Origin: an uncultured Prevotella sp.
GTDB taxonomy: Bacteria; Bacteroidota; Bacteroidia; Bacteroidales; Bacteroidaceae
Reading direction: 5' to 3'
Assembly (NCBI GenBank): GCA_905210845.1
Contig: CAJLYG010000077.1
Span: 1 to 11,887 of the forward strand
DNA: 11,887 nucleotides
In this document: piece by piece, positions 1 to 7,020 of the stretch
Position numbering within the stretch: position 1 is the stretch's first letter
How the letters are laid out: each line of letters opens with the position of its first letter
Notes under the pieces: generated by a model
Told to the model about the DNA's origin: nothing
Database searches by the model: none
The model's input: the letters and a program-made list of their open reading frames with translations, nothing else
Position numbers and translations under genes: made by a program

Positions 1-141
1 CTTCTTTAGGGCGGTGGTGACGGCGGGCTGGGGATCCGGCGCGGGGGTGGGGTCGGGCTTGTCGTCGTTGTTCTTTTTGCCGCAGGCCATCAGCGACAGG
101 GCGCAGGCCAGGGCCAGGATAAATGCCAAAAACTTCTTCAT
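1..141 (-). CDS. Small lipoprotein, N-terminal part only (runs off the window start)
   Basis: The reading frame opens at the ATG at 139-141 and is still open at base 1, giving 47 residues. It starts MKKFLAFILALACALSLMAC: two lysines, a hydrophobic stretch and a lipobox L17-M18-A19-C20, so signal peptidase II cleavage and lipidation at Cys20 are expected. After the cysteine comes GKKNNDD and then a Pro/Asp/Thr-rich linker (residues 28-40), typical of the tether of a surface lipoprotein. The domain that would reveal its job is outside the window. An AGGAGG sits 10 nt upstream of the ATG (152-157 on the complement), which strongly supports this start and points to an organism that uses Shine-Dalgarno sites. 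Codons are almost all G/C-ending, like the neighbouring transporter and unlike everything after 980. The function is unknown; a substrate-binding or secreted-domain lipoprotein is only a guess. Confidence 0.82.
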   Translation of the reverse strand, partial: MKKFLAFILALACALSLMACGKKNNDDKPDPTPAPDPQPAVTTALKK

Positions 142-266
142 GGGGGTCGTGCCTCCTTTTCTGTCTCTATCTGTTTGTGTATATACACCGCCCGGGGGCG
201 GGGAGGGCGATGGGACCGCCCTCTATCCACTAAGACGGAGCGCGGCGGGGTTTAGTTCCGTTTTTC
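142..266. other. Gap between the transporter and the lipoprotein gene
   Basis: This is 125 bp between two minus-strand genes. It contains a 7-bp inverted repeat (203-209 with 217-223, 7-nt loop) without a T-run on either side, and a 12-bp perfect palindrome GTGTATATACAC at 177-188, which is the only A/T-rich patch and could contain the -10 region of the lipoprotein promoter. Neither is good enough to call as a terminator or operator. Confidence 0.4.
152..157 (-). promoter_or_regulatory. Shine-Dalgarno site of the lipoprotein gene
   Basis: The complement of 152-157 reads AGGAGG, a perfect match to the anti-Shine-Dalgarno sequence, 10 nt before the ATG at 141. It fixes the lipoprotein start. 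It also contrasts with the A-rich leaders, mostly without such sites, of the genes after position 980. Confidence 0.85.
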
Positions 267-980
267 TTATTCGCGGCCCTCGGGCAGCTGGGCGATGACG
301 GTCTTGTACAGATGGCGGAAGAAGAACAGCGTCAGCGTCAGGGAGAATACCTCCGCGATGGGGTAGCTCCACCACACCAGGTCGCTGTTGCCCACGGAGG
401 CGCCGTACCGGGCCAGCACATAGGCGATGGGGATCAGGAACACCAGCTGGCGGACGATGGAGGTGATCATGGAGTACAGGGATCTGCCCAGCGCCTGGAA
501 GGAGGCGCCCAGGGCGATGCACGCGCCGGCCATGCAGAAGCTGATGGAGATGATCCGCAGGGCGGGTATGCCCACGGAGAGCATGGTGTCGGTGGCGTCA
601 AATATCTTCAGCAGAGGGCCGGGGATGACCCAGAAGAGGACGGTGCCGAAGACCATGATGATGGAGGCGTACAGCGCGCCGCGCTTGATGGTCTCCACCA
701 TGCGCTTGCGGTTCCGGGCACCGTAGTTATAGGCCACGATGGGCACCACGCCGTTGTTCATACCGAAGACGGGCATGAAGATAAAGGAGTTCAGCTTGAA
801 GTACGCGCCGAAGGCGGTGGCCGCCGTCTCGTGGGCGGCGTGGTAGGTGATGAGTATCTTGTTCATCAGGAACGTCATCACCGAACCGATGGCGATCATA
901 ATGACGCTGGGCAGGCCGATGGCATAGATCTCGCCGATGAGCCGGAAGTCCGGGCGGAAGCCCTTGATGGACAGGGTGCT
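267..980 (-). CDS. MATE-family efflux transporter, C-terminal half (5' end cut off at the join)
   Basis: MATE transporters are inner-membrane antiporters that export drugs or metabolites using a Na+ or H+ gradient. An ATG exists at 897-899, but homologous sequence continues upstream of it: the frame reads on as [27 protein letters not shown] sequence up to about 975-980, which is the linker and start of the second half of a MATE protein. The true start therefore lies beyond the join. About 237 codons remain of a usual 440-460. Visible hallmarks after the internal Met are the hydrophobic helices and the conserved motif around [17 protein letters not shown], followed by four to five further membrane segments and a charged tail ending LPEGRE. 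The stop is TAA (complement of 267-269). The strong G/C bias in third positions matches the upstream lipoprotein and not the ribosomal genes. The subfamily (MepA/DinF-like) is inferred; the substrate cannot be told. Confidence 0.85.
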   Translation of the reverse strand, partial: STLSIKGFRPDFRLIGEIYAIGLPSVIMIAIGSVMTFLMNKILITYHAAHETAATAFGAYFKLNSFIFMPVFGMNNGVVPIVAYNYGARNRKRMVETIKRGALYASIIMVFGTVLFWVIPGPLLKIFDATDTMLSVGIPALRIISISFCMAGACIALGASFQALGRSLYSMITSIVRQLVFLIPIAYVLARYGASVGNSDLVWWSYPIAEVFSLTLTLFFFRHLYKTVIAQLPEGRE

Positions 981-985
981 TGCGC
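975..985. other. Chimeric join between two unrelated genomes
   Basis: On the left, the minus-strand MATE frame stays family-like up to about 975-980. On the right, the plus-strand RpoC frame is family-like from the codon at 980 ([12 protein letters not shown]). Upstream of 980 the RpoC frame reads through unrelated codons into a TGA at 965-967. Base composition, coding strand and translation signals all switch here. Two conserved genes are cut mid-domain at the same place, so this looks like an assembly or amplification chimera rather than a biological gene boundary. The exact base cannot be fixed because a few bases fit both sides. Confidence 0.85.
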
Positions 986-2836
986 GGACTGGTTTGCACA
1001 GCCTTGAAGAATGGCGATGAGGTGATCTCTTCCTTGGGAGAGCGCATCTTGGGTCGTGTATCTGTCCATGATATTATCAATCCTACCACAGGTGAGCTGA
1101 TTTGTTCTGCCGGTGAAGAGATCACGGAAGACAAGGTCGCTCAGATTGAGGCATCCCCGATCGAGAGCGTGGAGATCCGTTCCGTGCTCACTTGCGAAAG
1201 CAAGAAAGGCGTATGCCGCAAGTGCTATGGCCGTAACCTCGCTACGCAGCGTATGGTCCAGATGGGTGAGGCTGTCGGCGTGATCGCTGCACAGGCTATT
1301 GGTGAGCCGGGTACCCAGCTGACCCTCCGTACCTTCCACGCCGGTGGTGTCGCTGGTAACGCAGCCGCCAATGCTTCTATCGTAGCAAAGAATGATAGCA
1401 AACTGGAATTCGATGAGCTGCGTACCGTCCCGTTCAAGGAGAATACTGGCGAGAAAGATGTGGATTGCCAGATGGTCGTTAGCCGGTTGTCCGAGGTTCG
1501 TTTCATCGACCCGAATACCAACATCGTCCTCTCTACGCTGAACGTTCCTTATGGTTCTTCCCTCTATTTCAAAGCTGGGGATGTCGTGAAGAAGGGCGAC
1601 ATGATCGCTAAGTGGGACCCATTCAATGCCGTCATCGTATCAGAATACGCAGGTACCTTGAGGTTCAATGACGTCTTGGAAGGGAAAACATACCATGCAG
1701 AGACCGATGAGACCACCGGACTGACCGAGAAGATCATCATGGAGAGCAAGGATAAGAATCTTGTCCCGACCTGTGATGTCATTGGAAAGAATGGTGACGT
1801 GTTAGGTACTTATACCTTCCCGGTAGGCGGTCACGTTGTCGTAGATGACGGTGCAACCATCAAGACCGGTGAAACTTTGGTGAAGATCCCTCGTGCCGTA
1901 GGCGGCGCAGGTGACATCACGGGTGGTCTGCCTCGTGTCACAGAGTTGTTCGAGGCTCGAAATCCGTCTAACCCTGCCATCGTATCTGAAATCGATGGCG
2001 AGATCACCATGGGTAAGGTAAAACGAGGCAACCGTGAGATCATCGTGACCTCAAAGACGGGCGCCCAGAAGAAATACCTCGTGCCTCTGTCTCGCCAGAT
2101 CTTGGTTCAGGAGCATGATGCCGTCCGTGCTGGAACGCCTCTGTCCGATGGCGTGATCACTCCTGGTGATATCCTTGCGATCAAGGGTCCAACAGCCGTT
2201 CAGGAATATATCGTGAACGAGGTTCAGGATGTTTACCGCTTGCAGGGCGTGAAGATCAACGACAAGCACTTCGAGATTATAGTTCGCCAGATGATGCGTA
2301 AGGTACAGATCGATGACCCAGGTGACACAACGTTCTTGGAGCAGGAATTGGTTGATAAGCTTGATTTCGCAGAAGAGAATGACCGTATCTGGGGCAAGAA
2401 AGTCGTTACGGATGCTGGTGACAGTGAAGTGATGAAGCGCGGGCAGATCGTTACCGTGCGCAAGCTCCGTGACGAGAACTCGTCCTTGAAGCGCCGTGAC
2501 AAGAAGATCGTGCAGGTGCGCGACGCCGTGCCCGCCACTTCTACGCAGATCCTGCAGGGTATTACCCGTGCTGCCTTGTCGACGAAGAGCTTCATGAGTG
2601 CCGCCTCCTTCCAGGAGACAACCAAGGTCCTGAATGAAGCTGCTATCCGTGGTAAGGTTGATCACTTGGAGGGCATGAAGGAAAACGTGATCTGCGGACA
2701 CTTGATTCCTGCAGGTACCGGACTTCGTGCTTGGGACAGACTGATTGTTGGGTCGAAGGAAGAATATGACCGTATCCAAGCAAACAAGAAGAATGTCATC
2801 GACTTCGCTGAACAGCCGAATGCCGTGAAAGAGTAA
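980..2836 (+). CDS. rpoC: DNA-directed RNA polymerase beta' subunit, C-terminal part (5' truncated)
   Basis: This is the C-terminal 618 residues of beta', the subunit that with beta forms the polymerase active-site cleft. The fragment begins at about the equivalent of E. coli residue 817. Three of the four ligands of the second zinc site are present (Cys72, Cys79, Cys82 in [11 protein letters not shown], fragment numbering); the fourth, in the DCGT motif, would sit just upstream of the join and is lost. The trigger-loop region follows: [18 protein letters not shown] (96-113), then LTLRTFH at 114-120, with the Arg117 and His120 that contact the incoming NTP. The rest holds the insert and clamp-closing C-terminal region, including [19 protein letters not shown]. 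The AGGVAGN sequence after the trigger helix fits Prevotella-type RpoC. The nominal TTG at 980 is an internal codon, not a start. The catalytic NADFDGD motif and clamp are missing. The gene ends at a TAA followed by a strong terminator hairpin. Confidence 0.96.
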   Translation: MRGLVCTALKNGDEVISSLGERILGRVSVHDIINPTTGELICSAGEEITEDKVAQIEASPIESVEIRSVLTCESKKGVCRKCYGRNLATQRMVQMGEAVGVIAAQAIGEPGTQLTLRTFHAGGVAGNAAANASIVAKNDSKLEFDELRTVPFKENTGEKDVDCQMVVSRLSEVRFIDPNTNIVLSTLNVPYGSSLYFKAGDVVKKGDMIAKWDPFNAVIVSEYAGTLRFNDVLEGKTYHAETDETTGLTEKIIMESKDKNLVPTCDVIGKNGDVLGTYTFPVGGHVVVDDGATIKTGETLVKIPRAVGGAGDITGGLPRVTELFEARNPSNPAIVSEIDGEITMGKVKRGNREIIVTSKTGAQKKYLVPLSRQILVQEHDAVRAGTPLSDGVITPGDILAIKGPTAVQEYIVNEVQDVYRLQGVKINDKHFEIIVRQMMRKVQIDDPGDTTFLEQELVDKLDFAEENDRIWGKKVVTDAGDSEVMKRGQIVTVRKLRDENSSLKRRDKKIVQVRDAVPATSTQILQGITRAALSTKSFMSAASFQETTKVLNEAAIRGKVDHLEGMKENVICGHLIPAGTGLRAWDRLIVGSKEEYDRIQANKKNVIDFAEQPNAVKE

Positions 2837-2918
2837 TTCTTCTTGCCCTAACTAAGGAAGAGAGGCACCCAGGATGGGAGAAGAATTCTCCCTGTTGACC
2901 TTCTCTTCGCATGAGATT

Positions 2919-2969
2919 AAAAGCAGATTGCATCTCGCCGTCCACGGCGGAGGATCGCAATCTGCTTTT
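2919..2969 (+). terminator. Rho-independent terminator after rpoC (symmetrical)
   Basis: AAAAGCAGATTGC (2919-2931) is perfectly complementary to GCAATCTGCTTTT (2957-2969), a 13-bp stem. Inside it, CGCCG (2936-2940) pairs with CGGCG (2945-2949) around a TCCA loop. The stem ends in a T-run and is followed by more T-rich sequence (TGTCGTTTT). It begins 83 nt after the rpoC stop. Because the stem carries As at the 5' edge and Ts at the 3' edge, it could stop transcription from both directions. It should separate the rpoBC transcript from the DUF3467 gene. Confidence 0.85.
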
Positions 2970-2987
2970 GTCGTTTTCACATGCTTT

Positions 2988-3100
2988 GTAAAAGATAGCC
3001 TATTGCAAGGCGTGAGGTGGCCTTTCAACGCGTAAAAGGCCATCTATCGCAAGGTAGGAGATAACCTTTCAGCGTGTAAAAGGTCATCTGTTGCAAGGCA
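2988..3100 (+). repeat. Degenerate 44-bp tandem repeat, about 2.5 units, hairpin-forming
   Basis: The motif GTAAAAG recurs at 2988, 3032 and 3076, exactly 44 bp apart, and each copy is followed by a similar (A/G)CCTAT- or ATCTGT-like stretch and GCAAGG. Copies one and two also share a CCTTTCA(A/G)CG block at their ends. The CCTTT end of one unit pairs with the AAAAGG start of the next: 3016-3025 with 3035-3044 (10 bp including one G-T pair), and 3064-3069 with 3079-3084. At one stem position a G-C pair in the first hairpin (3020 with 3040) is replaced by A-T in the second (3064 with 3084), as if pairing were conserved. The role is unknown; it resembles short intergenic palindromic repeats scattered in bacterial genomes. 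Confidence 0.75.
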
Positions 3101-3208
3101 TACTGTCATCTCCTGCCGACCAGTGCATGTTCAATTGCTTCCTGAGAGAGGTCCCAGTGGTCACGACCGCCCTCCTCTCTAGATGCTCATCCCAATGATT
3201 TCCCGTTT

Positions 3209-3244
3209 TTTGCTTGGAGATGAGGAAGAAAATTCGTATCTTTG
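3209..3244 (+). promoter_or_regulatory. Bacteroidetes-type promoter of the DUF3467 gene
   Basis: TATCTTTG at 3237-3244 is an exact match to the Bacteroidetes -7 element TAnnTTTG. A -33-like TTTG lies at 3209-3212, with 24 nt between the two elements, or CTTG at 3213-3216 with 20 nt between. Transcription should begin near 3250, downstream of the ATG at 3214 and 15-20 nt before the ATG at 3268. This argues for the latter as the start codon. Confidence 0.65.
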
Positions 3245-3267
3245 TCCCGATATTAAATAATACAGTG

Positions 3268-3585
3268 ATGGATGATAAAATAGATCAGCAACTGTCCATG
3301 CAGATGGATATCAAGCCAGAGGTGGCTGGTGGCCAGTATTCCAACCTTGTGCTCATCTCCCATTCCCATAGCGATTTCATTGTTGATTTCGCTAAGATCC
3401 TACCTGGTATGCCCAAGGCGGAGGTGTGCAGCAGGATCATCCTTGCCCCAGAGCACGCCAAGCGGTTGTTGCTCGCCTTGCAGGAAAACCTCTATCGCTA
3501 TGAGCAGGAGTATGGGAAGATTGAGATTCCTGTGCCGAATCACCATCCTGGTTCTCCCTTCGGTCAAGGAGAAGGAGAGGCCTGA
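3268..3585 (+). CDS. DUF3467 family protein
   Basis: A 105-residue soluble protein with no signal peptide or membrane segment. The core, from about residue 20, shows the features I know of the DUF3467 family in this genome position: GGQYSNLVLISHSHSDFIVDF, PGMPKAEVCSRIILAPEHAKRLL, then an amphipathic helix LQENLYRYEQEYG. The biochemical role of the family is not established. In Bacteroidetes it sits between rpoC and rpsL, which is the context here, so a link to transcription or translation is a reasonable guess and no more. I chose the ATG at 3268 over the in-frame ATG at 3214 because the -7 promoter element lies between them and the extra 18 residues look unlike the family. The tail (PNHHPGSPFGQGEGEA) is probably disordered. 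It has its own promoter and is followed by another before rpsL, so it may be transcribed as a single gene. Confidence 0.82.
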   Translation: MDDKIDQQLSMQMDIKPEVAGGQYSNLVLISHSHSDFIVDFAKILPGMPKAEVCSRIILAPEHAKRLLLALQENLYRYEQEYGKIEIPVPNHHPGSPFGQGEGEA

Positions 3586-3600
3586 AGCATACATCCTTAC

Positions 3601-3641
3601 AATTAAATTATGTTAACCACAGCTATTTAATTCTAATTTTT
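3601..3641 (+). terminator. Possible weak terminator after the DUF3467 gene
   Basis: AATTAAAT (3601-3608) is fully complementary to ATTTAATT (3625-3632) around a 16-nt loop, and a run of five Ts follows at 3637-3641. The stem is only A-T pairs and the loop is long, so this would be a poor terminator; it may be chance in an A/T-rich promoter region. Confidence 0.25.
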
Positions 3642-3672
3642 ACGCAAAGTTGCCGTTTTTAGATTTATATAA

Positions 3673-3704
3673 TTAGGTATTTTCAATAATTGTTAGTACC
3701 TTTG
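3673..3704 (+). promoter_or_regulatory. Promoter of the rpsL (str-S10) ribosomal operon
   Basis: TACCTTTG at 3697-3704 matches the Bacteroidetes -7 element TAnnTTTG exactly. TTAG at 3673-3676, 20 nt upstream, is one base off the -33 TTTG. The surroundings are A/T-rich. Transcription should start near 3711, giving a leader of about 75 nt before the rpsL ATG. A short inverted repeat AGCCC-GAAAT-GGGCT (3706-3720) overlaps the expected start point. This is the only clear promoter before the 14-gene ribosomal run, so it is likely the main one for at least rpsL and possibly the whole cluster. Confidence 0.75.
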
Positions 3705-3786
3705 CAGCCCGAAATGGGCTATTGCGTCCGTTTCTAAGATGTTGATAATAAACAAAATAAATATATAAATTTAAAAAAGTAAAATT

Positions 3787-4167
3787 ATGCCTACTATTTC
3801 ACAGTTAGTAAGAAAGGGCAGAAGGGTATTGGTAGACAAGAGCAAGTCACCAGCTTTGGACTCGTGTCCTCAGCGCCGTGGCGTTTGCGTTCGTGTTTAC
3901 ACCACAACCCCGAAGAAGCCTAATTCGGCAATGCGTAAGGTTGCCCGTGTTCGTTTGACAAACCAGAAGGAAGTGAACTCTTATATTCCAGGAGAGGGAC
4001 ATAACCTTCAGGAGCACAGTATTGTTCTCGTACGTGGCGGTCGTGTGAAAGACCTTCCTGGTGTACGTTATCACATTGTTCGTGGCACGCTTGATACCGC
4101 AGGTGTTGCAAACCGTACCCAGCGCCGTTCTAAGTATGGTGCTAAGCGTCCGAAAGCTAAGAAGTAA
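3787..4167 (+). CDS. rpsL: 30S ribosomal protein S12
   Basis: A 126-residue S12, the protein at the decoding centre of the small subunit, where it contacts the codon-anticodon helix and helps set accuracy. Family motifs are complete: [21 protein letters not shown], the [10 protein letters not shown] block and [13 protein letters not shown]. Lys43 and Lys88, the usual sites of streptomycin-resistance changes, are both the wild-type lysine, so streptomycin-sensitive S12 is predicted; Asp89, the residue methylthiolated in E. coli, is present. The basic C-terminal tail [13 protein letters not shown] is normal. It is first in the str-type operon, about 75 nt after the predicted transcript start. 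No Shine-Dalgarno site precedes the ATG; the leader is A/T-rich (AAAAAAGTAAAATT), the usual Bacteroidetes arrangement. It is followed by a 142-nt gap before rpsG. Confidence 0.98.
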   Translation: MPTISQLVRKGRRVLVDKSKSPALDSCPQRRGVCVRVYTTTPKKPNSAMRKVARVRLTNQKEVNSYIPGEGHNLQEHSIVLVRGGRVKDLPGVRYHIVRGTLDTAGVANRTQRRSKYGAKRPKAKK

Positions 4168-4309
4168 TAATCGGAGAGGATTAATACTAGGACAAGAATA
4201 AATATTTAATCGTTTTGCTGGAGAATTGTAATAAGGTTGAGTAAATGTCCGGGAGCGGATGTTGAAGAACAAATAGACAGCCCCATGCAGAATAAATTTC
4301 AAAGACAAA
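4168..4309 (+). other. 142-nt rpsL-rpsG spacer
   Basis: This gap is much longer than the 2-36 nt seen between most genes of the cluster. It holds a small hairpin TAATC-GGAGAG-GATTA (4168-4183) directly after the rpsL stop and an A/T palindromic patch near 4199-4209. I see no TAnnTTTG promoter and no open frame. In E. coli the rpsL-rpsG spacer is the S7 autoregulatory site, so a regulatory leader is possible here, but no similarity in sequence is visible. Confidence 0.35.
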
Positions 4310-4786
4310 ATGAGAAAAGCAAAACCAAAGAAGCGGGTGATCCTTCCAGATCCCGTTTACAATGACCAGAAGGTTTCTAAATTTGTGAATCAATTGATGT
4401 ATGACGGCAAGAAGAATACATCGTATGAAATCTTCTACAAAGCACTTGACACAGTGAAGGCTAAGATGGAAAAGGAAGAGAAGTCTGCACTTGAAATCTG
4501 GAAGCAGGCACTCGACAACATCACGCCTCAAGTAGAGGTGAAGAGTCGTCGTATCGGTGGTGCAACCTTCCAGGTTCCTACAGAGATCCGTCCTGACCGT
4601 AAGGAGAGTATCTCAATGAAGAACATGATCGCTTTCGCCCGCAAGCGCGGCGGTAAGAGCATGGCTGAGAAACTCGCTGCTGAGATCATCGATGCTTACA
4701 ACAACCAGGGCGGCGCCTTCAAACGTAAGGAGGATATGCACCGTATGGCTGAGGCTAACCGCGCATTTGCACACTTTAGGTTCTAA
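4310..4786 (+). CDS. rpsG: 30S ribosomal protein S7
   Basis: A 158-residue S7, a primary binder of the 3' major domain of 16S rRNA that organises the head of the small subunit and lines the E site. The sequence is collinear with the family from MRKAKPKKR through the conserved [19 protein letters not shown] segment (about 76-94), the [14 protein letters not shown] loop region and the C-terminal [18 protein letters not shown] end. The length is normal for Bacteroidetes. The start follows an A-rich stretch (TTTCAAAGACAAA) with no Shine-Dalgarno site. fusA begins 27 nt after the stop, the classical str order. In E. coli S7 represses its own operon by binding the spacer just upstream; whether the long spacer here does likewise is unknown. 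Confidence 0.98.
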   Translation: MRKAKPKKRVILPDPVYNDQKVSKFVNQLMYDGKKNTSYEIFYKALDTVKAKMEKEEKSALEIWKQALDNITPQVEVKSRRIGGATFQVPTEIRPDRKESISMKNMIAFARKRGGKSMAEKLAAEIIDAYNNQGGAFKRKEDMHRMAEANRAFAHFRF

Positions 4787-4813
4787 TCAACAAGGTATAA
4801 AGGTAAAAAGAAA

Positions 4814-6928
4814 ATGGCAAATCGCGATTTACATTTGACTCGTAACATCGGTATCATGGCTCACATCGATGCCGGTAAGACTACTACGTCTGAGCGTATT
4901 CTCTTCTACACAGGTAAGACCCATAAGATCGGGGAGGTTCATGATGGCGCTGCTACCATGGACTGGATGGCTCAGGAACAGGAACGTGGTATCACTATTA
5001 CTTCTGCTGCCACTACTTGTAACTGGAACTACAATGGCCACAGTTATAAGATCAACCTGATTGACACTCCGGGACACGTTGACTTCACTGCTGAGGTAGA
5101 GCGCTCCCTCCGTGTCTTGGACGGTGCTATCGAGACCTATTCTGCAGCAGATGGCGTACAGCCTCAGTCTGAAACTGTATGGCATCAGGCTAAGAAATAT
5201 CATGTGCCTTGTATCGCTTACGTTAACAAGATGGACCGTTCTGGTGCCGATTTCTTCGGAACCGTGCAGCAGATGGACGAGATGTTAGGCGCTAACCCTA
5301 TCGCCGTTCAAATCCCTATTGGCGCAGAGGAGAATTTCAAGGGCGTTGTCGACCTCATCAAGATGAAGGCTATGTTCTGGCATGATGAGACCATGGGTGC
5401 AGAATATGAGCTCGAGGACATTCCTGCTGACTTGGTTGACCAGGCTAAAGAATACCGCGACAAGATGATCGAGGCTGCTTGTGACTATGATGACGAGATG
5501 ATGGAACTGTACCTTGAGGGTAAGGAAATCTCTGAAGAGCGTTTGTTGGCTGCACTTCGCAAAGGCACGATCACAGAGGCTTGTTGCCCGGTTCTGTTGG
5601 GCTCTTCCTACAAGAACAAAGGCGTACAGCCCCTGCTAGACTATACTTGCGCTTTCCTGCCTTCTCCATTGGATACAGTCAATATCGTAGGAATCAATCC
5701 TGAGACAGGAGAAGAGGAAGACCGTAAGCCGGACGAGAATGAGCCGACTGCAGCTCTTGCCTTCAAGATTGCTACGGACCCGTTCATGGGACGTTTGGTA
5801 TTCTTCCGTGTTTACTCAGGTAAGGTAACTGCAGGATCTTATGTCTATAACCCACGCTCCGGCAAGAAAGAGCGTATCAGCCGTCTCTTCCAGATGAACT
5901 CCAACAAGGAAATCCCGATGGAGTCGATCGATGCGGGTGATATCGGCGCAGGCGTTGGCTTCAAGGATATCCGTACCGGTGATACCCTCTGCGATGAGGA
6001 TCATCCTATCGTGCTGGAGTCTATGACCTTCCCGGATCCTGTGATCCAGATCGCCATTGAGCCAAAGAGCCAGGCCGATATTGCCAAACTGGACAATGGA
6101 CTTGCTAAGTTGGCAGAAGAGGATCCTACCTTCCAGGTTCATACTGATGAGCAGAGCGGCCAGACGATTATCGCTGGTATGGGTGAGCTTCACTTGGATA
6201 TCATCGTGGATCGTCTGAAGCGTGAGTTCAAGGTTGAATGTAACCAAGGCAAGCCTCAGGTGAACTACAAGGAAGCCATTACGGGCACAGCCCAGAGCCG
6301 TGAGGTTTATAAGAAGCAGACAGGTGGACGTGGTAAGTTCGCTTGCATCGACGTTACCATTGGCCCGAAGGACGAGGATTACACAGAGGGCGATTTGCAG
6401 TTCATCAATAATGTCAAGGGCGGTAATATTCCTAAGGAGTTCATTCCTTCTGTACAGAAGGGCTTCCAGGATTGCCTGACAAACGGCGTGCTCGGCGGAT
6501 TCCCGATGACAGGACTGAAGGTTACTTTGAACGATGGTAGCTTCCATCCAGTAGACTCCGACCAGTTGTCATTTGAGCTCGTTGCCCATCAAGCATTCAA
6601 AGTGCTCTGTCCAAAGGCACACCCCGTCCTCATGGAGCCGATCATGAAGCTTGAGGTTGTTACCCCAGAGGAAAACATGGGTGACGTGATTGGTGACTTG
6701 AACAAGCGTCGTGGCATGGTACAAGGCATGGACGAGGCTCGTAGTGGCGCTCGTATTGTGAAGGCCATGGTACCACTGTCCGAGATGTTCGGCTATGTTA
6801 CCGCTTTGCGTACGATCACTTCCGGTCGTGCAACAAGCTCCATGGAGTATGATCACCATGCGCCAGTTTCAAGCTCTATCGCAAAAGAAGTGCTTGAAGA
6901 GTGCAACGGTCGCGTGGATTTGGTATAA
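4814..6928 (+). CDS. fusA: Translation elongation factor G
   Basis: EF-G of 704 residues, the GTPase that drives translocation of tRNA and mRNA after peptide-bond formation and, with RRF, ribosome recycling. The G domain is complete: P-loop AHIDAGKT (16-23), switch I around [11 protein letters not shown] (58-68), DTPGHVD (84-90) with catalytic His88, NKMD (138-141) and GSS (263-265). Domain II follows at about 312-400, then domain III with GELHLDI (457-463), domain IV with the decoding-site tip FHPVDSD around His578, and domain V with [19 protein letters not shown] (616-634) and RTITSGRA (666-673). The sequence closely resembles the main Bacteroidales EF-G, not a secondary paralogue, because it sits in the str operon. 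The start [14 protein letters not shown] is the family start and follows an A-rich leader. No tuf gene follows; a 92-nt spacer with a hairpin leads into rpsJ. Confidence 0.98.
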   Translation: MANRDLHLTRNIGIMAHIDAGKTTTSERILFYTGKTHKIGEVHDGAATMDWMAQEQERGITITSAATTCNWNYNGHSYKINLIDTPGHVDFTAEVERSLRVLDGAIETYSAADGVQPQSETVWHQAKKYHVPCIAYVNKMDRSGADFFGTVQQMDEMLGANPIAVQIPIGAEENFKGVVDLIKMKAMFWHDETMGAEYELEDIPADLVDQAKEYRDKMIEAACDYDDEMMELYLEGKEISEERLLAALRKGTITEACCPVLLGSSYKNKGVQPLLDYTCAFLPSPLDTVNIVGINPETGEEEDRKPDENEPTAALAFKIATDPFMGRLVFFRVYSGKVTAGSYVYNPRSGKKERISRLFQMNSNKEIPMESIDAGDIGAGVGFKDIRTGDTLCDEDHPIVLESMTFPDPVIQIAIEPKSQADIAKLDNGLAKLAEEDPTFQVHTDEQSGQTIIAGMGELHLDIIVDRLKREFKVECNQGKPQVNYKEAITGTAQSREVYKKQTGGRGKFACIDVTIGPKDEDYTEGDLQFINNVKGGNIPKEFIPSVQKGFQDCLTNGVLGGFPMTGLKVTLNDGSFHPVDSDQLSFELVAHQAFKVLCPKAHPVLMEPIMKLEVVTPEENMGDVIGDLNKRRGMVQGMDEARSGARIVKAMVPLSEMFGYVTALRTITSGRATSSMEYDHHAPVSSSIAKEVLEECNGRVDLV

Positions 6929-6949
6929 AAACAATTAGAGAGACGGGAG

Positions 6950-6981
6950 ACGCTGTTTAGCGAATGACTCTTAAACAGCGT
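6950..6981 (+). promoter_or_regulatory. Hairpin leader between fusA and rpsJ (possible S10-operon control element)
   Basis: ACGCTGTTTA (6950-6959) is perfectly complementary to TAAACAGCGT (6972-6981), a 10-bp stem with a 12-nt loop. Flanking AGAGAGA (6937-6943) can pair with TCTCT (6983-6987), so the structure may extend. No T-run follows, so it is not a standard terminator. It begins 21 nt after the fusA stop and ends 39 nt before the rpsJ start, at the point where the str and S10 operons meet. It may be an attenuator, a processing site or a ribosomal-protein binding leader; the sequence alone cannot decide. Confidence 0.6.
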
Positions 6982-7020
6982 ATCTCTTGTCCTCATTCAT
7001 ATCAACAACTTAATAAAAAC

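Larger units (their letters stand above)
2837..3267. other. 431-bp gene-free region between rpoC and the DUF3467 gene
   Basis: I see no convincing gene here on either strand. In order it holds the rpoC terminator hairpin (2919-2969), a 44-bp degenerate tandem repeat (2988-3100), a 7-bp inverted repeat AGAGAGG/CCTCTCT (3145-3151 with 3174-3180) with no adjacent T-run, and a Bacteroidetes-type promoter (about 3209-3244). The DUF3467 message should start near 3250, leaving a short leader. Confidence 0.6.

Noticed and set aside
203..223. Terminator after the MATE gene
   Set aside because: The 7-bp G+C stem has no T-run on the minus strand and lies over 40 nt from the stop codon.
312..1007. Long plus-strand open frame of 231 residues across the MATE region and into rpoC
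   Set aside because: It is antisense to the MATE gene, has a composition of mostly Gly/Asp/His/Ala repeats typical of shadows in G+C-rich DNA, and crosses the join.
2051..2779. Minus-strand frame of 242 residues inside rpoC, and a similar one of 243 residues inside fusA (5816-6547)
   Set aside because: Both are antisense shadows of highly conserved genes; codon bias on the sense strand explains the lack of stops.
2852..3043. Minus-strand open frame of 63 residues downstream of rpoC
   Set aside because: It is built from the terminator hairpin and the 44-bp repeat, with no family resemblance, so it is a by-product of those elements.
2988..3100. CRISPR array
   Set aside because: The period is regular, but the whole 44-bp unit is similar between copies and there are no unrelated spacers; there are no cas genes.
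6893..6922. Promoter for the S10 genes at the end of fusA (CTTG ... TGGATTTG)
   Set aside because: The -7 element has one mismatch at a key base, the spacing is short, and it lies in constrained coding sequence.
6964..7020. Upstream ATG that would extend S10 by 19 residues
   Set aside because: S10 from 7021 has the normal 101-residue length; the extension resembles no S10 and begins inside the hairpin loop.
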